DNA of 64,000 bases from Nakamurella leprariae (GCF_016918035.1 NZ_JAERWK010000001.1:62001-126000); one strand, 5' to 3'; counted from the first letter of the stretch, positions 29,782 to 40,347 are shown. A program made the numbers and translations. The notes: generated by a model from the letters alone, not told the origin.

Positions 29782-30729
29782 TCAGCTGCCCGAGGTGGCC
29801 GGGCTCTCGGCCGAGGTCTCGGCGGGCGTCTCCGCCGACGACGCCGGGGCGGTCTCGGTCTGGCTGCCCGTCTCCACCGGCACGCCGTTGGTCGTGGTCG
29901 GCAGCGTGCTCTGGTCGATGGCCGACATCTCGCTGGTCGCCTCGGTGGCCCCGGCGCCACTCATCGGAACCGCGTCGGCGCCCCGCGGGGACGCGTCGAA
30001 CGCCGGCGGGTTGACCGTGTCGAAGGTCGGCTGCGAGCAGGTCGCACCGGTCTCCGGGTAGATGTACGGGTTGAGCCGGACGGCAGCGATGAAATGCCGG
30101 ACCCGCTCGTCGGAGGCGGAGTCGACCTTGAGCTGGTGCGCCCAGCCCTGCAGCGAGATCGGGCTGTCCAGACCGGGGTACGGGCTCAGCGAGATGTAGG
30201 TCTGCCCGTCCACCAGGCCCTGCAGCACCTCGAGATCCCCGTCGGCGACGGTGTCCGGGTTGTAGGTGATCCAGACCGCGCCGTGCTCCAACGTGTGGAC
30301 CATGTTCTCGTCACGGACCGGCACGGTGTAGACGACGCCGTTGCAGGCCGCCCACACACCGTCGTGCGGACCGCCGACCGGCGGGAAGCGGTTGTAGGCC
30401 ACCCGCTCGTCGGCGCCCACGTGCAGGGCGGCCGCGTAGTCGTCGTAGCTGAACCGGCCGTCCTCGGAGACGGTGGCCGCGCCCACGTAGATGCCCGGGA
30501 TGTCGGTCGACGGGTCCCGGTTCTCCTCGGTCGGCGTCCAGGCGGCCACCTCGGCGGCGGCCTGGTCGTTGGACCGGTTCTGGTTGTAGACGACGATGAA
30601 GATGCCCGCGGCGAGGGCCACGATCACCGCCACCGCGCCGATGGTCAGCCAGGGCAGGCCCTGCCGTCGGCTGACCAGCGCGGGGGGAGCGGAGCGTCGT
30701 TTCTTGGCGGACTTGCCGCTGGCCATCAT
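29782..30729 (-). CDS. DUF3105 family membrane protein
   Basis: A 315-residue protein with a basic cytoplasmic head (KSAKKRR), one membrane helix (about 29-48, LTIGAVAVIVALAAGIFIVV) and an outer domain of the DUF3105 family. The family marks are YNRFPPVGGPHDGVWAACNG and ENMVHTLEHGAVWITYNPD, with conserved His residues and two Cys (CNG, TCSQ). The last 70 residues are a Ser/Thr/Glu-rich disordered tail, unusual in length. It is the first gene of the DUF3105-DUF305 operon; partnership in metal handling at the envelope is an inference from the His pattern. Confidence 0.88.
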   Translation of the reverse strand: MMASGKSAKKRRSAPPALVSRRQGLPWLTIGAVAVIVALAAGIFIVVYNQNRSNDQAAAEVAAWTPTEENRDPSTDIPGIYVGAATVSEDGRFSYDDYAAALHVGADERVAYNRFPPVGGPHDGVWAACNGVVYTVPVRDENMVHTLEHGAVWITYNPDTVADGDLEVLQGLVDGQTYISLSPYPGLDSPISLQGWAHQLKVDSASDERVRHFIAAVRLNPYIYPETGATCSQPTFDTVNPPAFDASPRGADAVPMSGAGATEATSEMSAIDQSTLPTTTNGVPVETGSQTETAPASSAETPAETSAESPATSGS

Positions 30730-30973
30730 GGAAGCGCAACCTCGGTCGGATCGGTGGGACAGGAACAGCCGGCCCGGGACAACGCCCCGTGCTCGACGCC
30801 GCGATCGCCGCGCCGACCGCCCGCGAGGCGGTCGAACCGGCCCTGACCTCGGCCGCTGCGGAGTGTACGGACCGCGCGCGTGGCCCGGCTGTGAACGCGC
30901 AGCGTGATCGGGCGTTCCCGGAGCGCCCTCGCGCCCGCTCGGGAGCGTGGTCGGAAGGCTCGTCGCGGCTTCC

Positions 30974-30979
30974 TAAGAT
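30974..30979 (+). promoter_or_regulatory. argS -10 box, leaderless start
   Basis: TAAGAT ends six bases before the argS GTG, so transcription would begin at the start codon itself. No ribosome site precedes the GTG. The -35 region is not recognisable. Confidence 0.55.
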
Positions 30980-30985
30980 GGACGG

Positions 30986-32716
30986 GTGAATCCCGAGTCC
31001 CTGGTCGACGTGCTCCGTGTTGCCCTGACGGCGGCGGTGGCCGAGGGTGACCTGACCCCGAAGGCCGTCCCCGACAGCACTGAGGGCGTCGGTCCGGCCG
31101 CAGCGCAGGCCGCGCTGGCCGCCACCGAGATCACCGTGGAGCGGCCCCGATCCCGCGAGCACGGCGACTACGCCACCTCCCTGGCCATGAGACTGGCCAA
31201 GCCGACCGGCATGTCGCCGCGGGCGGTGGCCCAGGTGCTGGCCGACCGGCTCGCCTCGGCGCCCGGCATCGCCAAGGTGGAGATCGCCGGCCCGGGCTTC
31301 CTGAACCTCACCCTGGACACCGCGGCCGCCGCCGCCACGGTGGCCCGGGTGGTGGCCGAGGGCGAGCGGTACGGCACCGGTGACGCCCTGGCCGGTCGCG
31401 CCGTCAACCTCGAGTTCGTCTCGGCCAACCCGACCGGTCCGGTGCACATCGGCGGCGCCCGGTGGGCGGCGGTCGGCGACGCGCTCGGCCGGATCCTGAG
31501 CGCCCAGGGTGCCGCGGTCACCCGGGAGTACTACTTCAACGACGCCGGCGCGCAGATCGACCGGTTCGCCCGGTCGCTGCTGGCCGCGGTGCGCGGCGAG
31601 CCCGCTCCCGAGGACGGCTACGGCGGCGAGTACATCGCCGAGATCGCCACGGCCATCGCCGCCGACCAGCCCGCCCTGCACGGCATGGCCGACGCGGACG
31701 CCCAGGAGCTGCTGCGTCGCGAGGGCGTCCACCGGATGTTCGACGACATCAAGGCCACGTTGCACCAGTTCCGCACCGACTTCGACGTCTACTTCCACGA
31801 GGACTCGCTGCACAGCAGCGGTGCGGTGCAGGCCGCGGTGGACCGGCTCAAGGCCTCCGGGCACCTCTACGCCCGGGACGGCGCCTGGTGGCTGCGCTCC
31901 ACCGAGTACGGCGACGACAAGGACCGCGTCGTCATCAAGTCGGACGGCAACCCGGCGTACATCGCCGGCGACCTGGCCTACTTCCTGGACAAGCGCTCCC
32001 GCGGCTTCGACCTGTGCATCTACATGCTCGGCGCCGACCACCACGGCTACATCTCCCGGCTCAAGGCCGCCGCCGCTGCATTCGGCGACGACCCGTCCGT
32101 GGTCGAGGTGCTCATCGGGCAGCTGGTCAACCTGGTCCGCGACGGGCAGCCGCTGCGGATGAGCAAGCGGGCCGGGACGGTGCTCACCCTGGACGACCTG
32201 ATCGACGCCCTCGGGGTGGACGCCGCGCGGTACGCGCTGATCCGGTACTCGGTCGACACCACCCTCGACCTCGACCTGGACCTGTGGACCAAGCAGACCA
32301 ACGACAACCCGGTCTACTACGTGCAGTACGCGCACGCCCGGTTGGCGTCGCTGGCCCGCAACGCCGCCGACCTCGGCATCGACCCGCGGTACGACGATCC
32401 GGCCGCCTTCGATCCGATGCTGCTCGACACCCCGCGCGAGTCCGAGCTGATCGCCCTGCTCGCGGCCTGGCCGGCGCTGCTGCGCACCGCCGCGGAACTG
32501 CGCGAGCCGCACCGCGTCGCCCGGTACCTGGAGGACCTGGCCTCCGGCTACCACAAGTTCTACGACGCGGTCCGGGTGCTGCCCATGGGGGATGAACAGG
32601 ACGGAGGCCCGGCCCCTGCGCACACGGTGGCCCGACTCTGGCTGTGCCGCGCGGCCCGGCAGGTGCTGGCCAACGGCCTTGACGTCCTCGGTGTCTCGGC
32701 CCCGGAGCGCATGTGA
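30986..32716 (+). CDS. argS: arginyl-tRNA synthetase
   Basis: A 576-residue class I aminoacyl-tRNA synthetase, normal for the family. The N-terminal Add-1 domain (about 1-110) binds the tRNA D-loop. The HIGH-type motif is HIGG at 154-157 within [13 protein letters not shown], and the KMSKS-type motif is RMSKR at 391-395. The C-terminal helical anticodon-binding domain has [15 protein letters not shown] and [13 protein letters not shown]. The enzyme charges tRNA-Arg with arginine in the cytosol. It overlaps lysA by one base, which heads an amino-acid operon of lysA-hom-thrC-thrB; this order is conserved in mycobacteria. A -10 box six bases upstream suggests a leaderless message. Confidence 0.97.
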   Translation: MNPESLVDVLRVALTAAVAEGDLTPKAVPDSTEGVGPAAAQAALAATEITVERPRSREHGDYATSLAMRLAKPTGMSPRAVAQVLADRLASAPGIAKVEIAGPGFLNLTLDTAAAAATVARVVAEGERYGTGDALAGRAVNLEFVSANPTGPVHIGGARWAAVGDALGRILSAQGAAVTREYYFNDAGAQIDRFARSLLAAVRGEPAPEDGYGGEYIAEIATAIAADQPALHGMADADAQELLRREGVHRMFDDIKATLHQFRTDFDVYFHEDSLHSSGAVQAAVDRLKASGHLYARDGAWWLRSTEYGDDKDRVVIKSDGNPAYIAGDLAYFLDKRSRGFDLCIYMLGADHHGYISRLKAAAAAFGDDPSVVEVLIGQLVNLVRDGQPLRMSKRAGTVLTLDDLIDALGVDAARYALIRYSVDTTLDLDLDLWTKQTNDNPVYYVQYAHARLASLARNAADLGIDPRYDDPAAFDPMLLDTPRESELIALLAAWPALLRTAAELREPHRVARYLEDLASGYHKFYDAVRVLPMGDEQDGGPAPAHTVARLWLCRAARQVLANGLDVLGVSAPERM

Positions 32717-34155
32717 TGTCCGCCCGCGTCCATCCCGCCGGACCGCGATCCGGGGAACACGTCGACGATCGCCCGCTGGACGCGCTGCCGGCCGACCTGA
32801 ACCGGCTCGACCCGGTCATCTGGCCGCGGCACGCCGGGCGCGGGGCCGACGGCGCCATGGTGCTGGCCGGCAACGACGTCCGCGACCTGGCCGCCGAGCA
32901 CGGCACGCCGATGATGGTGCTCGACGAGCAGGACTTCCGCAGTCGGTGCCGCGACTTCGTGAACGCCTACGGCCGGGCCGAGGCGGTGCACTACGCAGGC
33001 AAGGCGTTCCTGTGCACCCAGGTGGTGCGGTGGCTGGACGAGGAGGGCCTGTCGCTGGACGTGTGCACCGGGGGCGAGCTGCGGCTGGCCCTGCGGGCCG
33101 GCTTCCCGCCCCACCGGATCACCTTCCACGGTTCGAACAAGTCCGACGCCGAGCTGGAGCTGGCCGCCGAGGTCGGGGTCGGCGCCATCGTCGTCGACTC
33201 GTACGACGAGATCGGCCGGCTGGCCGGCATCGCTGAGCGGCGACGGCTCGTTCGTGGTTCCGACGCCGACTCGGACCCCATCCGGCTGTTCATCCGGGTC
33301 ACCGTCGGCGTCGAGGCGCATACTCACGAGTTCATCGCCACCGCGCACGAGGACCAGAAGTTCGGCTTCTCGCTGAGCGCGGGCGACGCGCAGGAGGCCG
33401 TCCGCCGCATCGTGGCCCTGCCCGGGCTGCGGCTGATCGGACTGCACTCGCACATCGGCTCGCAGATCTTCGACCCGTCGGGCTTCGAGGTGTCCGCCCG
33501 GCGGGTGGTCAGCCTGCTGCGGCAGCTGCTCGAGGACCATCCGGCGCTGGCCGACAGCATCACGGTGCTCGACCTGGGGGGCGGCCTGGGCATCGCGTAC
33601 ACGTCGGCGGACGATCCGCCGCAGCCGGACGTGATGGCCACGTCGCTGCTGGACATCGTCAGCCGGGAGTGCCAGGCCGCCGGCCTGGTCGTGCCGGACG
33701 TCGCCGTCGAGCCCGGCCGGGCCATCGCCGGCCCGGGCACGGTGACCGTCTACCAGGTCGGCACCATCAAGGACGTCGTCCTCGACGGCGGGGTGGTGCG
33801 GCGGTACGTGTCGGTCGACGGCGGGATGAGCGACAACATCCGGACCGCCCTCTACGACGCCGCCTACACGGTGACGCTGGCCTCGCGGACCTCGACGGCC
33901 CCGGCGACACGCTGCCGGGTCGTGGGCAAGCACTGCGAGTCCGGGGACATCGTCGTCCGCGACTGCTACCTTCCTGCCGACCTGGCGGTGGGGGATCTGC
34001 TCGCGGTCGCCGCCACGGGCGCGTACTGCTACGTGATGGCGAGCAGCTACAACCGGGTGCCCCGGCCGCCGGTGATCGCGGTGGCCGACGGTGCCGCCCG
34101 CACCCTGCTCCGCCGGGAGACCGACGACGACCTGATGCGCCTGGAGACCTGGTGA
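32716..34155 (+). CDS. lysA: diaminopimelate decarboxylase
   Basis: A 479-residue fold-type III PLP enzyme that makes lysine by decarboxylating meso-diaminopimelate, the last step of the pathway. Lys96 in VHYAGKAFLCT binds PLP; the phosphate-binding glycines are in LGGGLGIAY (about 288-292); Cys407 in GKHCESGD is the catalytic residue contributed to the neighbouring subunit. The N-terminal 40 residues are longer than in E. coli, as usual in actinobacteria. ATG at 32716 overlaps the argS stop by one base; an in-frame GTG one codon earlier is equally possible. Diaminopimelate is also a peptidoglycan component, so this enzyme competes with wall synthesis. Confidence 0.96.
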   Translation: MSARVHPAGPRSGEHVDDRPLDALPADLNRLDPVIWPRHAGRGADGAMVLAGNDVRDLAAEHGTPMMVLDEQDFRSRCRDFVNAYGRAEAVHYAGKAFLCTQVVRWLDEEGLSLDVCTGGELRLALRAGFPPHRITFHGSNKSDAELELAAEVGVGAIVVDSYDEIGRLAGIAERRRLVRGSDADSDPIRLFIRVTVGVEAHTHEFIATAHEDQKFGFSLSAGDAQEAVRRIVALPGLRLIGLHSHIGSQIFDPSGFEVSARRVVSLLRQLLEDHPALADSITVLDLGGGLGIAYTSADDPPQPDVMATSLLDIVSRECQAAGLVVPDVAVEPGRAIAGPGTVTVYQVGTIKDVVLDGGVVRRYVSVDGGMSDNIRTALYDAAYTVTLASRTSTAPATRCRVVGKHCESGDIVVRDCYLPADLAVGDLLAVAATGAYCYVMASSYNRVPRPPVIAVADGAARTLLRRETDDDLMRLETW

Positions 34156-34403
34156 GCACTGCACCCGAGCCGGACCGCCCTGCGAAGACCACGCCGGCAC
34201 CGGCCCGACAGCCGTCCCTGGTCCCCGGCGTGGTGTTGCTGGTGATCGCCGCAGTGCTCATCGTGGTCGTGCTGGTCGCACCCGACATGCCGCAGTGGCT
34301 CAAGGTGGTCATCGCGATCCTGGCCGTGCTGGTGGTGGTCACGCTGCTCGGCTACGCCTTCAAGGTGTTCCGCGACACCGCGCGCCGGGGGAGCGGCCGA
34401 TGA
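34152..34403 (+). CDS. small two-helix membrane protein
   Basis: An 83-residue protein nested between lysA and hom with a four-base overlap on each side (GTGA and ATGA), so it is translated as part of the amino-acid operon. After a Pro/Ala-rich head of about 28 residues come two hydrophobic segments (VPGVVLLVIAAVLIVVVLVA and VVIAILAVLVVVTLLGYAF) joined by a short turn, then a basic tail. It resembles small uncharacterised actinobacterial membrane proteins. A link with amino acid synthesis is only positional. Confidence 0.75.
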   Translation: MSTAPEPDRPAKTTPAPARQPSLVPGVVLLVIAAVLIVVVLVAPDMPQWLKVVIAILAVLVVVTLLGYAFKVFRDTARRGSGR

Positions 34404-35716
34404 GGCCGGACGCGCGGGAGGTCGGCGGACCGGTCCGGGTGGCGGTGCTCGGGGCCGGGGTGGTGGGCAGCCAGGTGGTCCGGCTGCTGCTCGAGCACGG
34501 CAACGAGCTCGCCGCGCGCATCGGCGCCCCGCTGGAGCTGGCCGGGGTGGCCGTCCGCCGCCCGAACCGGCACCCCGACGTCCCGGCCGCGTTGCTGACC
34601 ACCGACGCCGCGGCGCTGGTCGCGCGGCCGGACGTCGACGTGGTGGTCGAGGTGATCGGTGGCCTGGAGCCCACGCGCGAACTGCTGCTCACCGCTTTGC
34701 GGCGGGGCGCGGCGGTGGTCACCGCGAACAAGGCGCTGCTGGCCGAACACGGCCCGGAGCTGTACGAGGCGGCCGACGCGGCAGGCGCCGATCTGTACTT
34801 CGAGGCAGCCGTCGCCGGAGCCATCCCGCTGATCCGTCCGATCCGCGAATCCCTTGCTGGAGACCGCATCTCGCGGATCATGGGGATCGTCAACGGCACC
34901 ACCAACTTCATCCTGTCGGCGATGAGCCAGCAGGGCGTCGGCTACGGCGAGGCGCTCGCCGAGGCCACTCGACTGGGCTACGCCGAGGCCGATCCGACCG
35001 CGGACGTCGACGGCTTCGACGCCGCGGCCAAGGCCGCCATCCTGGCCTCCATCGGCTTCCACACCCGGGTCGGTGCCGACCAGGTGCACCGCGAGGGCAT
35101 CGCCGGGGTGACCGCGGCGGACATCCGCGCGGCGCGGGAGATCGGCTGCGTGGTGAAGCTGCTGGCCATCTGCGAACGGGTCTCGGTGGGCGGGGGCGAG
35201 GCGGTGTCGGCCCGGGTGCACCCGGTGATGCTGCCGGTGGCCCATCCGCTCGCCGGTGTCGACGGGGCCTACAACGCGGTCTACGTCGAGGCCGAATCGG
35301 CCGGGCGGCTGATGTTCTACGGCCCCGGAGCCGGCGGTGCCCCCACGGCGTCGGCCGTGCTGGGTGACCTGGTCGCGGTGGCCCGCAACCGGCTGGTCGG
35401 CGGGCGGGGCCCGGGGGAGTCGGCCCACGCCGACCTGCCGGTCCAGCCGATGGGTGAGGTCCCGGCGCGGTACCACGTGAGCCTGGACGTCGACGACCGT
35501 TCCGGTGTGCTCGCCGCGGTGGCCGGGGCGTTCGCGGCCGCCGGGGTGTCGATCTCCGACGTCCGGCAGATGGGCCGCGGCACGGACGCGCAGCTGGTCG
35601 CGGTGACGCACACCGCGCCGGATGCGGTGCTGGCCACGACCGTGGCGCAGCTGGGCGAACTGCCTGCGGTGCACCGGGTCACCTCGGTCATGCGGGTGAT
35701 GGGAGAGCTGCGATGA
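34400..35716 (+). CDS. hom: homoserine dehydrogenase
   Basis: A 438-residue NAD(P)-dependent enzyme converting aspartate semialdehyde to homoserine. The Rossmann motif GAGVVG is at 18-23, Lys111 lies in [20 protein letters not shown] is at 165-172, and catalytic Lys211 follows [15 protein letters not shown]-terminal ACT domain (about 350-435, [20 protein letters not shown]) is the usual site of threonine feedback inhibition. Start overlaps the preceding membrane protein (ATGA) and GGGGGAG lies just upstream. It is followed by thrC and thrB with four-base overlaps, giving a compact threonine operon. Confidence 0.97.
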   Translation: MRPDAREVGGPVRVAVLGAGVVGSQVVRLLLEHGNELAARIGAPLELAGVAVRRPNRHPDVPAALLTTDAAALVARPDVDVVVEVIGGLEPTRELLLTALRRGAAVVTANKALLAEHGPELYEAADAAGADLYFEAAVAGAIPLIRPIRESLAGDRISRIMGIVNGTTNFILSAMSQQGVGYGEALAEATRLGYAEADPTADVDGFDAAAKAAILASIGFHTRVGADQVHREGIAGVTAADIRAAREIGCVVKLLAICERVSVGGGEAVSARVHPVMLPVAHPLAGVDGAYNAVYVEAESAGRLMFYGPGAGGAPTASAVLGDLVAVARNRLVGGRGPGESAHADLPVQPMGEVPARYHVSLDVDDRSGVLAAVAGAFAAAGVSISDVRQMGRGTDAQLVAVTHTAPDAVLATTVAQLGELPAVHRVTSVMRVMGELR

Positions 35717-36840
35717 GCGGCACCACGATGACCAGCGGCACGGTGTCGGCGGGCTTGGCCTCCCCGGGCTGGCCGGGGCTGATCCACGCCTACGCCGATC
35801 GCGTGGCCGTCCCCCCGGGCGCCGCGGTGGTGACCCTGCAGGAGGGCGGCACTCCGCTGGTGCCGGCCGGTGCGCTGTCCGACCGGGTCGGCGCGGAGGT
35901 CTGGCTCAAGGTCGAGGGGGCCAATCCGACCGGCTCGTTCAAGGACCGCGGGATGACCGTCGCGGTCACCCACGCGCTGGCCGCCGGGGCCCGGGCCGTC
36001 ATCTGCGCATCCACCGGCAACACGTCGGCCTCGGCCGCTGCGTACGCCGCGCGAGCCGGGCTGAACAGCGCAGTCCTGGTCCCGCAGGGCAAGATCGCCA
36101 GCGGCAAGCTGGCCCAGGCGGTGGCCTACGGCGCCCGGATCCTGCAGGTGCAGGGCAACTTCGACGACTGCCTGGAGCTGGCCCGCAAGACCGCCGCCGC
36201 CCACCCGGAGATCGAGCTGGTCAACTCGGTGAACCCGGTCCGCATCGAAGGCCAGAAGACCGCCGCGTTCGAGATCTGCGACGTGCTCGGGCGGGCGCCC
36301 GACGTGCACTGCCTGCCGGTCGGCAACGCGGGCAACATCACCGCGTACTGGAAGGGCTTCACCGAGTACCAGCGCGACGGCGTGGTGGCCACCACGCCGC
36401 GCATGCTCGGGTTCCAGGCGGCCGGGGCCGCGCCGCTGGTGCTCGGGCACCCGGTGCCGAACCCCGACACCATCGCCACCGCCATCCGGATCGGCGCCCC
36501 GGCCTCCGGCGCGCAGGCGCTCAGGGCCCGCGACGAGTCCGGCGGGCTCATCGACGCGGTCACCGACGAGCAGATCCTGGACGCCTACCGGCTGCTGGCC
36601 ACCAACGAGGGTGTCTTCGTCGAGCCCGCGTCGGCCGCGTCGGTGGCCGGCCTGCTCGCCGTCGCCGCTGACGGCCGGCTGTTCGCGGACCGGAAGACCG
36701 CCGCCGGGCCGCTGGTGGTCGTCTGCACGGTGACCGGCAACGGACTCAAGGACCCGGACACCGCCATGCTGACCATGACCGACCCGGTCGTCGTCCCGGT
36801 CGCCGCGGAGGCCGTGGCGGCCGCGCTGGACCTGGCGTGA
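35713..36840 (+). CDS. thrC: threonine synthase
   Basis: A 375-residue fold-type II PLP enzyme that turns O-phosphohomoserine into threonine. Lys77 in [14 protein letters not shown] forms the Schiff base with [23 protein letters not shown] and [13 protein letters not shown] bind substrate and cofactor phosphate. The length is that of the short actinobacterial type rather than the 430-500-residue form. It overlaps hom and thrB by four bases each, and SD-like GGGAGAG lies before the start. An unneeded N-terminal extension of about 20 residues is present. Confidence 0.97.
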   Translation: MSGTTMTSGTVSAGLASPGWPGLIHAYADRVAVPPGAAVVTLQEGGTPLVPAGALSDRVGAEVWLKVEGANPTGSFKDRGMTVAVTHALAAGARAVICASTGNTSASAAAYAARAGLNSAVLVPQGKIASGKLAQAVAYGARILQVQGNFDDCLELARKTAAAHPEIELVNSVNPVRIEGQKTAAFEICDVLGRAPDVHCLPVGNAGNITAYWKGFTEYQRDGVVATTPRMLGFQAAGAAPLVLGHPVPNPDTIATAIRIGAPASGAQALRARDESGGLIDAVTDEQILDAYRLLATNEGVFVEPASAASVAGLLAVAADGRLFADRKTAAGPLVVVCTVTGNGLKDPDTAMLTMTDPVVVPVAAEAVAAALDLA

Positions 36841-37835
36841 CGGAGCCGCAGGTTCATGCCGGCGGGTCCGAGACGTGGTGGCACGTCCGGGTTCCCGCGA
36901 CGTCGGCCAACCTGGGGCCTGGATTCGACAGCTTCGGGCTGGCGCTCGACCTGCACGACGAGATGGCCGTGCGGCCCACCGCTGGCGGGTTCGTCGTCGA
37001 GATCGACGGGCCCGGACGCGACGCCGTGCCGCTGGACGAGTCGCACCTGGTGCTGCGGGCCATGTCCCGTGCCTTCGCCACGGTCGGGCAGACGCTGCCC
37101 GGGGTGCACCTGCGGTGCTGGAACCGCATCCCGCACGGCGGCGGGCTGGGGTCGTCGGCGGCCGCCATCGTGGCCGGTCTGCTGCTGGGCCGGGCGCTGC
37201 TGCCGACCCCGGATCCGGCGCAGCCGGACCGCACGCTGTCCGACGCCGATCTGTTCGACCTGGCCTGCGAGCTCGAGGGACACCCGGACAACGTGGCCCC
37301 GGCCCTGTTCGGCGGTCTGACCCTGTGCCATCCCGCACCGAACGGTGGCACCCGGGTGGTGTCACCCGTGGTCCACCCCGACCTGCGGCCCATCGCGTTC
37401 GAGGCCGCGGCCTCGTCGTCCACCAAGCAGTCCCGCGGTCTGCTGCCGGCCACGGTGCCGCACGCCGACGCGGCGGCCAACGCCGCCGCCGCCGGGTTGC
37501 TCGTCCTCGGGCTCACCCAGGATCCGTCGGTGCTGCTCCCGGCCACCGCGGACCGGCTGCACCAGCCGTACCGGGCCGCGTCCATGCCGGCGTCCACCAC
37601 GCTCATCGCGGACCTGCGCGCCGCCGGCCTGCCCGCGGTCGTCTCCGGTGCCGGACCATCGGTGCTGGTGCTGTGCGACCAGTCGCAGCAGCAGGAGGTG
37701 CACCGGTTGCTCGACGCCGGGCAGCTCCCCGCGGACGGCTTCACCGTGCGCGACGTCGCCATCTGCCGCACGGGCGGCCAGGTCCGGGCGGACGACGGTC
37801 GTCCGGGCGGGGTCTGGGCGGAGTGCGCCGGCTGA
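36837..37835 (+). CDS. thrB: homoserine kinase
   Basis: A 332-residue GHMP-family kinase that phosphorylates homoserine with ATP for Thr[20 protein letters not shown] is the first family motif (21-39), and the ATP loop [12 protein letters not shown] lies at 99-110. A third motif, [12 protein letters not shown], is near the C-terminus. GTG at 36837 overlaps the thrC stop (GTGA). It is the last gene of the operon; no strong hairpin follows, and a new promoter for rho lies about 100 bases on. Confidence 0.96.
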   Translation: MTEPQVHAGGSETWWHVRVPATSANLGPGFDSFGLALDLHDEMAVRPTAGGFVVEIDGPGRDAVPLDESHLVLRAMSRAFATVGQTLPGVHLRCWNRIPHGGGLGSSAAAIVAGLLLGRALLPTPDPAQPDRTLSDADLFDLACELEGHPDNVAPALFGGLTLCHPAPNGGTRVVSPVVHPDLRPIAFEAAASSSTKQSRGLLPATVPHADAAANAAAAGLLVLGLTQDPSVLLPATADRLHQPYRAASMPASTTLIADLRAAGLPAVVSGAGPSVLVLCDQSQQQEVHRLLDAGQLPADGFTVRDVAICRTGGQVRADDGRPGGVWAECAG

Positions 37836-37932
37836 GGCCGATCCGGCCTGCTGACGTCCGTCCGGTGACCCCGGCCGCGACGGTTCCCATCACCCCGACG
37901 ATGGAACGCGACGTGTGACACGCGCGTCGTGC

Positions 37933-37961
37933 TTGCTGGTCATCCCGTCCGCGGTTACTCT
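37933..37961 (+). promoter_or_regulatory. probable sigma-A type promoter for rho
   Basis: TTGCTG (37933-37938) and TACTCT (37956-37961) are spaced by 17 bases, close to the vegetative consensus. It lies about 290 bases before the rho GTG, which would give the long untranslated leader usual for rho genes. Confidence 0.6.
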
Positions 37962-38254
37962 GGCGGACAGATCACCGGCCTTGCGTCCTTCACCCGCACT
38001 CACGAGCCGGAGTCGCAGGGGGTACTCCCTCCGTCTTCTGTCGATCGCCTCCATTCTCCCGTTCGCGTGAGCGGGGATGAGCGTCCAGCCGCCGGAGTGC
38101 TCTGTCGCCCGCCCTCTCGCGTTGCGATGCCAGAACCCGACCCCGGTGATCCGCAGAACCTCACCGCGTCCTCGACTGACGCGGGACGGCAGCCGTCACG
38201 TCTTGACGGCGCACGATCCCGGCCGAACTCATCGGCCGGACAGGAAGGATCTTC
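37962..38254 (+). other. long rho leader with possible overlapping upstream ORF
   Basis: The whole gene-free stretch is 37836-38254; its first part holds the promoter. This leader carries a 61-codon frame (ATG 38077 to TGA 38262) that ends inside the start of rho, so its translation could affect rho. Its codons do not look strongly coding. rho genes often control themselves in the leader through Rho-dependent termination. No strong intrinsic hairpin is seen. SD AGGAAGGA precedes the rho GTG. Confidence 0.35.
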
Positions 38255-40345
38255 GTGACTGACACCACGGAGTCGCTCGAAACCCTGCTGCCCGCGGACA
38301 CCGAGACCGGTGCGGCGCCTCGCCGCGTCCGTCAGCGCGGCGAGGGCCTGTCGGGCATGGTGCTGGCCGATCTGAAGGCGATCGCCGGTCAGCTCGGCAT
38401 CCGCGGCACCTCCGGGATGCGCAAGGGTGACCTGGTCGCGGCCATCTCGGCCCGGCAGACCGGTGGCGCCTCGGGCACCACGAACAGCGGGAGCCGGCCC
38501 GCGCCGACCGTCACCACCCCCGATGCGTCCCCCGACCGGGCGACGGCTCCCTCCGCGGCGCCGGCCACCGAGACCGGTGGCACCCGAGCCGATGCGGACC
38601 GCGCGCAGCGCCCCGAACGTCGTGACACCGATCGTCCTGACGCCGATCGACCGGACACCGAGCGGTCGGCCGCGGTGAACGGCGCCGATGATCATGTCGC
38701 CGCTCCGGCCGCCGACCGAGACGAGTCGCGCGACCGCTCCGCACCCACCGTTGAATCACTCCAGCTCGACCTGCCGCCGATCAGCCCGCGGGACGGTCGG
38801 GACCAGGGCGAGGGCCGCGAGGACGGTTCGCGCGGCAGCCGTCGCAACCGGCGCAACCGGCGTGACCGGGACGGTGGCGAGGGTGCGAGCGCGACGGTCG
38901 AGCAGACCGACGACCGCGGCGAGGGTGACCGGAGCGCCGAGCGCTCGGGTGACCGCGCCGACGGGCGCGACCAGCGCGCCGGCCAGAATCGCGACGGACG
39001 GCCCGAGCAGGGCCGCAACGACCAGCGCAACCAGGGCCGGGACCAGTCCCGGGACCAGGGTCAGGGCCGCAACGACCAGCGTCGTGCCGCCGACGAGGAC
39101 GACGACGGTGACGGCCGCGGCCGCCGCGGCCGCCGCTACCGCGAGCGGAACCGGCGGGGCCGCGACCGGCTGGCCGGCGAGGGCGGCGGTGCCGAGCCGG
39201 AGGTGCGCGACGACGACGTGCTGCTGCCGGTGGCCGGCATCCTCGACGTGCTCGACTCGTACGCGTTCATCCGCACCTCGGGCTACCTGACCGGCCCGAA
39301 CGACATCTATGTGTCGCTCTCGCAGGTCCGCAAGTACGGCCTGCGCCGGGGCGACGCCGTCACCGGCGCCGTCCGCCAGGCCCGGGAGGGCGAGCAGCAG
39401 CGGCAGAAGTTCAATGCCCTGGTGCGGCTCGACTCGGTCAACGGCATGGAGCCCGAGGCGGCCAAGCAGCGCCCCGAGTTCACCAAGCTCACGCCGCTCT
39501 ACCCGAACGAGCGGCTGCGCCTGGAGACCGAGTCGCACATCCTCACCACCCGGGTCATCGACCTGGTCATGCCGGTCGGCAAGGGGCAACGCGCGCTCAT
39601 CGTCTCGCCGCCCAAGGCCGGCAAGACCTCGGTGCTGCAGGCCATCGCCAACGCCATCAGCACGAACAACCCGGAGTGCCACCTCATGGTGGTGCTGGTC
39701 GACGAACGGCCGGAGGAAGTCACCGACATGCAGCGGTCGGTGAAGGGCGAGGTGATCGCCTCCACCTTCGACCGGCCGCCGGCCGACCACACCCTGGTCG
39801 CCGAGCTGTCCATCGAGCGGGCCAAGCGCCTGGTCGAGATGGGCAAGGACGTGGTGGTGCTGCTCGACTCGATCACCCGACTCGGCCGCGCCTACAACCT
39901 GGCCGCGCCGGCGTCCGGCCGGATCCTGTCCGGTGGTGTCGACTCGACCGCGCTGTTCCCGCCGAAGCGCTTCCTCGGCGCGGCCCGCAACATCGAGAAC
40001 GGCGGCTCGCTCACCATCTTCGCCTCGGCGCTGGTGGAGACCGGGTCGGCCGGTGACACGGTGATCTTCGAGGAGTTCAAGGGCACCGGCAACGCCGAGC
40101 TCAAGCTGGACCGGCGCCTGGCCGACAAGCGGATGTTCCCCGCCATCGACGTCGACCAGAGCTCCACCCGCAAGGAGGACCTGCTGCTCTCGCCCGACGA
40201 GCTGGCCATCGTGGTCAAGCTCCGTCGGGTGCTGGCCGCGCTGGACACCCAGCAGGCCCTCGAGGTGGTGCTCGACCGGCTGCGCAAGACCCGCAACAAC
40301 GTCGAGTTCCTGATGCAGGTGGCCAAGTCCACCCCCGGCGATTGA
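38255..40345 (+). CDS. rho: transcription termination factor Rho
   Basis: A 696-residue hexameric RNA helicase that ends transcription. The SAP-like N-domain (about 32-65, SGMVLADLKAIAGQLGIRG) is followed by an unusually long disordered insert (about 66-315) rich in Arg, Asp, Gly and Gln, typical of high-GC actinobacteria. Next come the RNA-binding OB domain (about 325-400, VAGILDVLDSYAFIRTSGYL) and the RecA-like motor. The Walker A motif is PPKAGKTS with Lys457 and Thr458, and VVVLLDSITRLGRAYN is Walker B. The Q/R loop sequences look complete. GTG at 38255 has AGGAAGGA upstream. Confidence 0.97.
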   Translation: MTDTTESLETLLPADTETGAAPRRVRQRGEGLSGMVLADLKAIAGQLGIRGTSGMRKGDLVAAISARQTGGASGTTNSGSRPAPTVTTPDASPDRATAPSAAPATETGGTRADADRAQRPERRDTDRPDADRPDTERSAAVNGADDHVAAPAADRDESRDRSAPTVESLQLDLPPISPRDGRDQGEGREDGSRGSRRNRRNRRDRDGGEGASATVEQTDDRGEGDRSAERSGDRADGRDQRAGQNRDGRPEQGRNDQRNQGRDQSRDQGQGRNDQRRAADEDDDGDGRGRRGRRYRERNRRGRDRLAGEGGGAEPEVRDDDVLLPVAGILDVLDSYAFIRTSGYLTGPNDIYVSLSQVRKYGLRRGDAVTGAVRQAREGEQQRQKFNALVRLDSVNGMEPEAAKQRPEFTKLTPLYPNERLRLETESHILTTRVIDLVMPVGKGQRALIVSPPKAGKTSVLQAIANAISTNNPECHLMVVLVDERPEEVTDMQRSVKGEVIASTFDRPPADHTLVAELSIERAKRLVEMGKDVVVLLDSITRLGRAYNLAAPASGRILSGGVDSTALFPPKRFLGAARNIENGGSLTIFASALVETGSAGDTVIFEEFKGTGNAELKLDRRLADKRMFPAIDVDQSSTRKEDLLLSPDELAIVVKLRRVLAALDTQQALEVVLDRLRKTRNNVEFLMQVAKSTPGD

Positions 40346-40347
40346 TC

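Noticed and set aside
30311-32623. 770-codon minus-strand frame
   Set aside because: Antisense to argS, which has full synthetase motifs.
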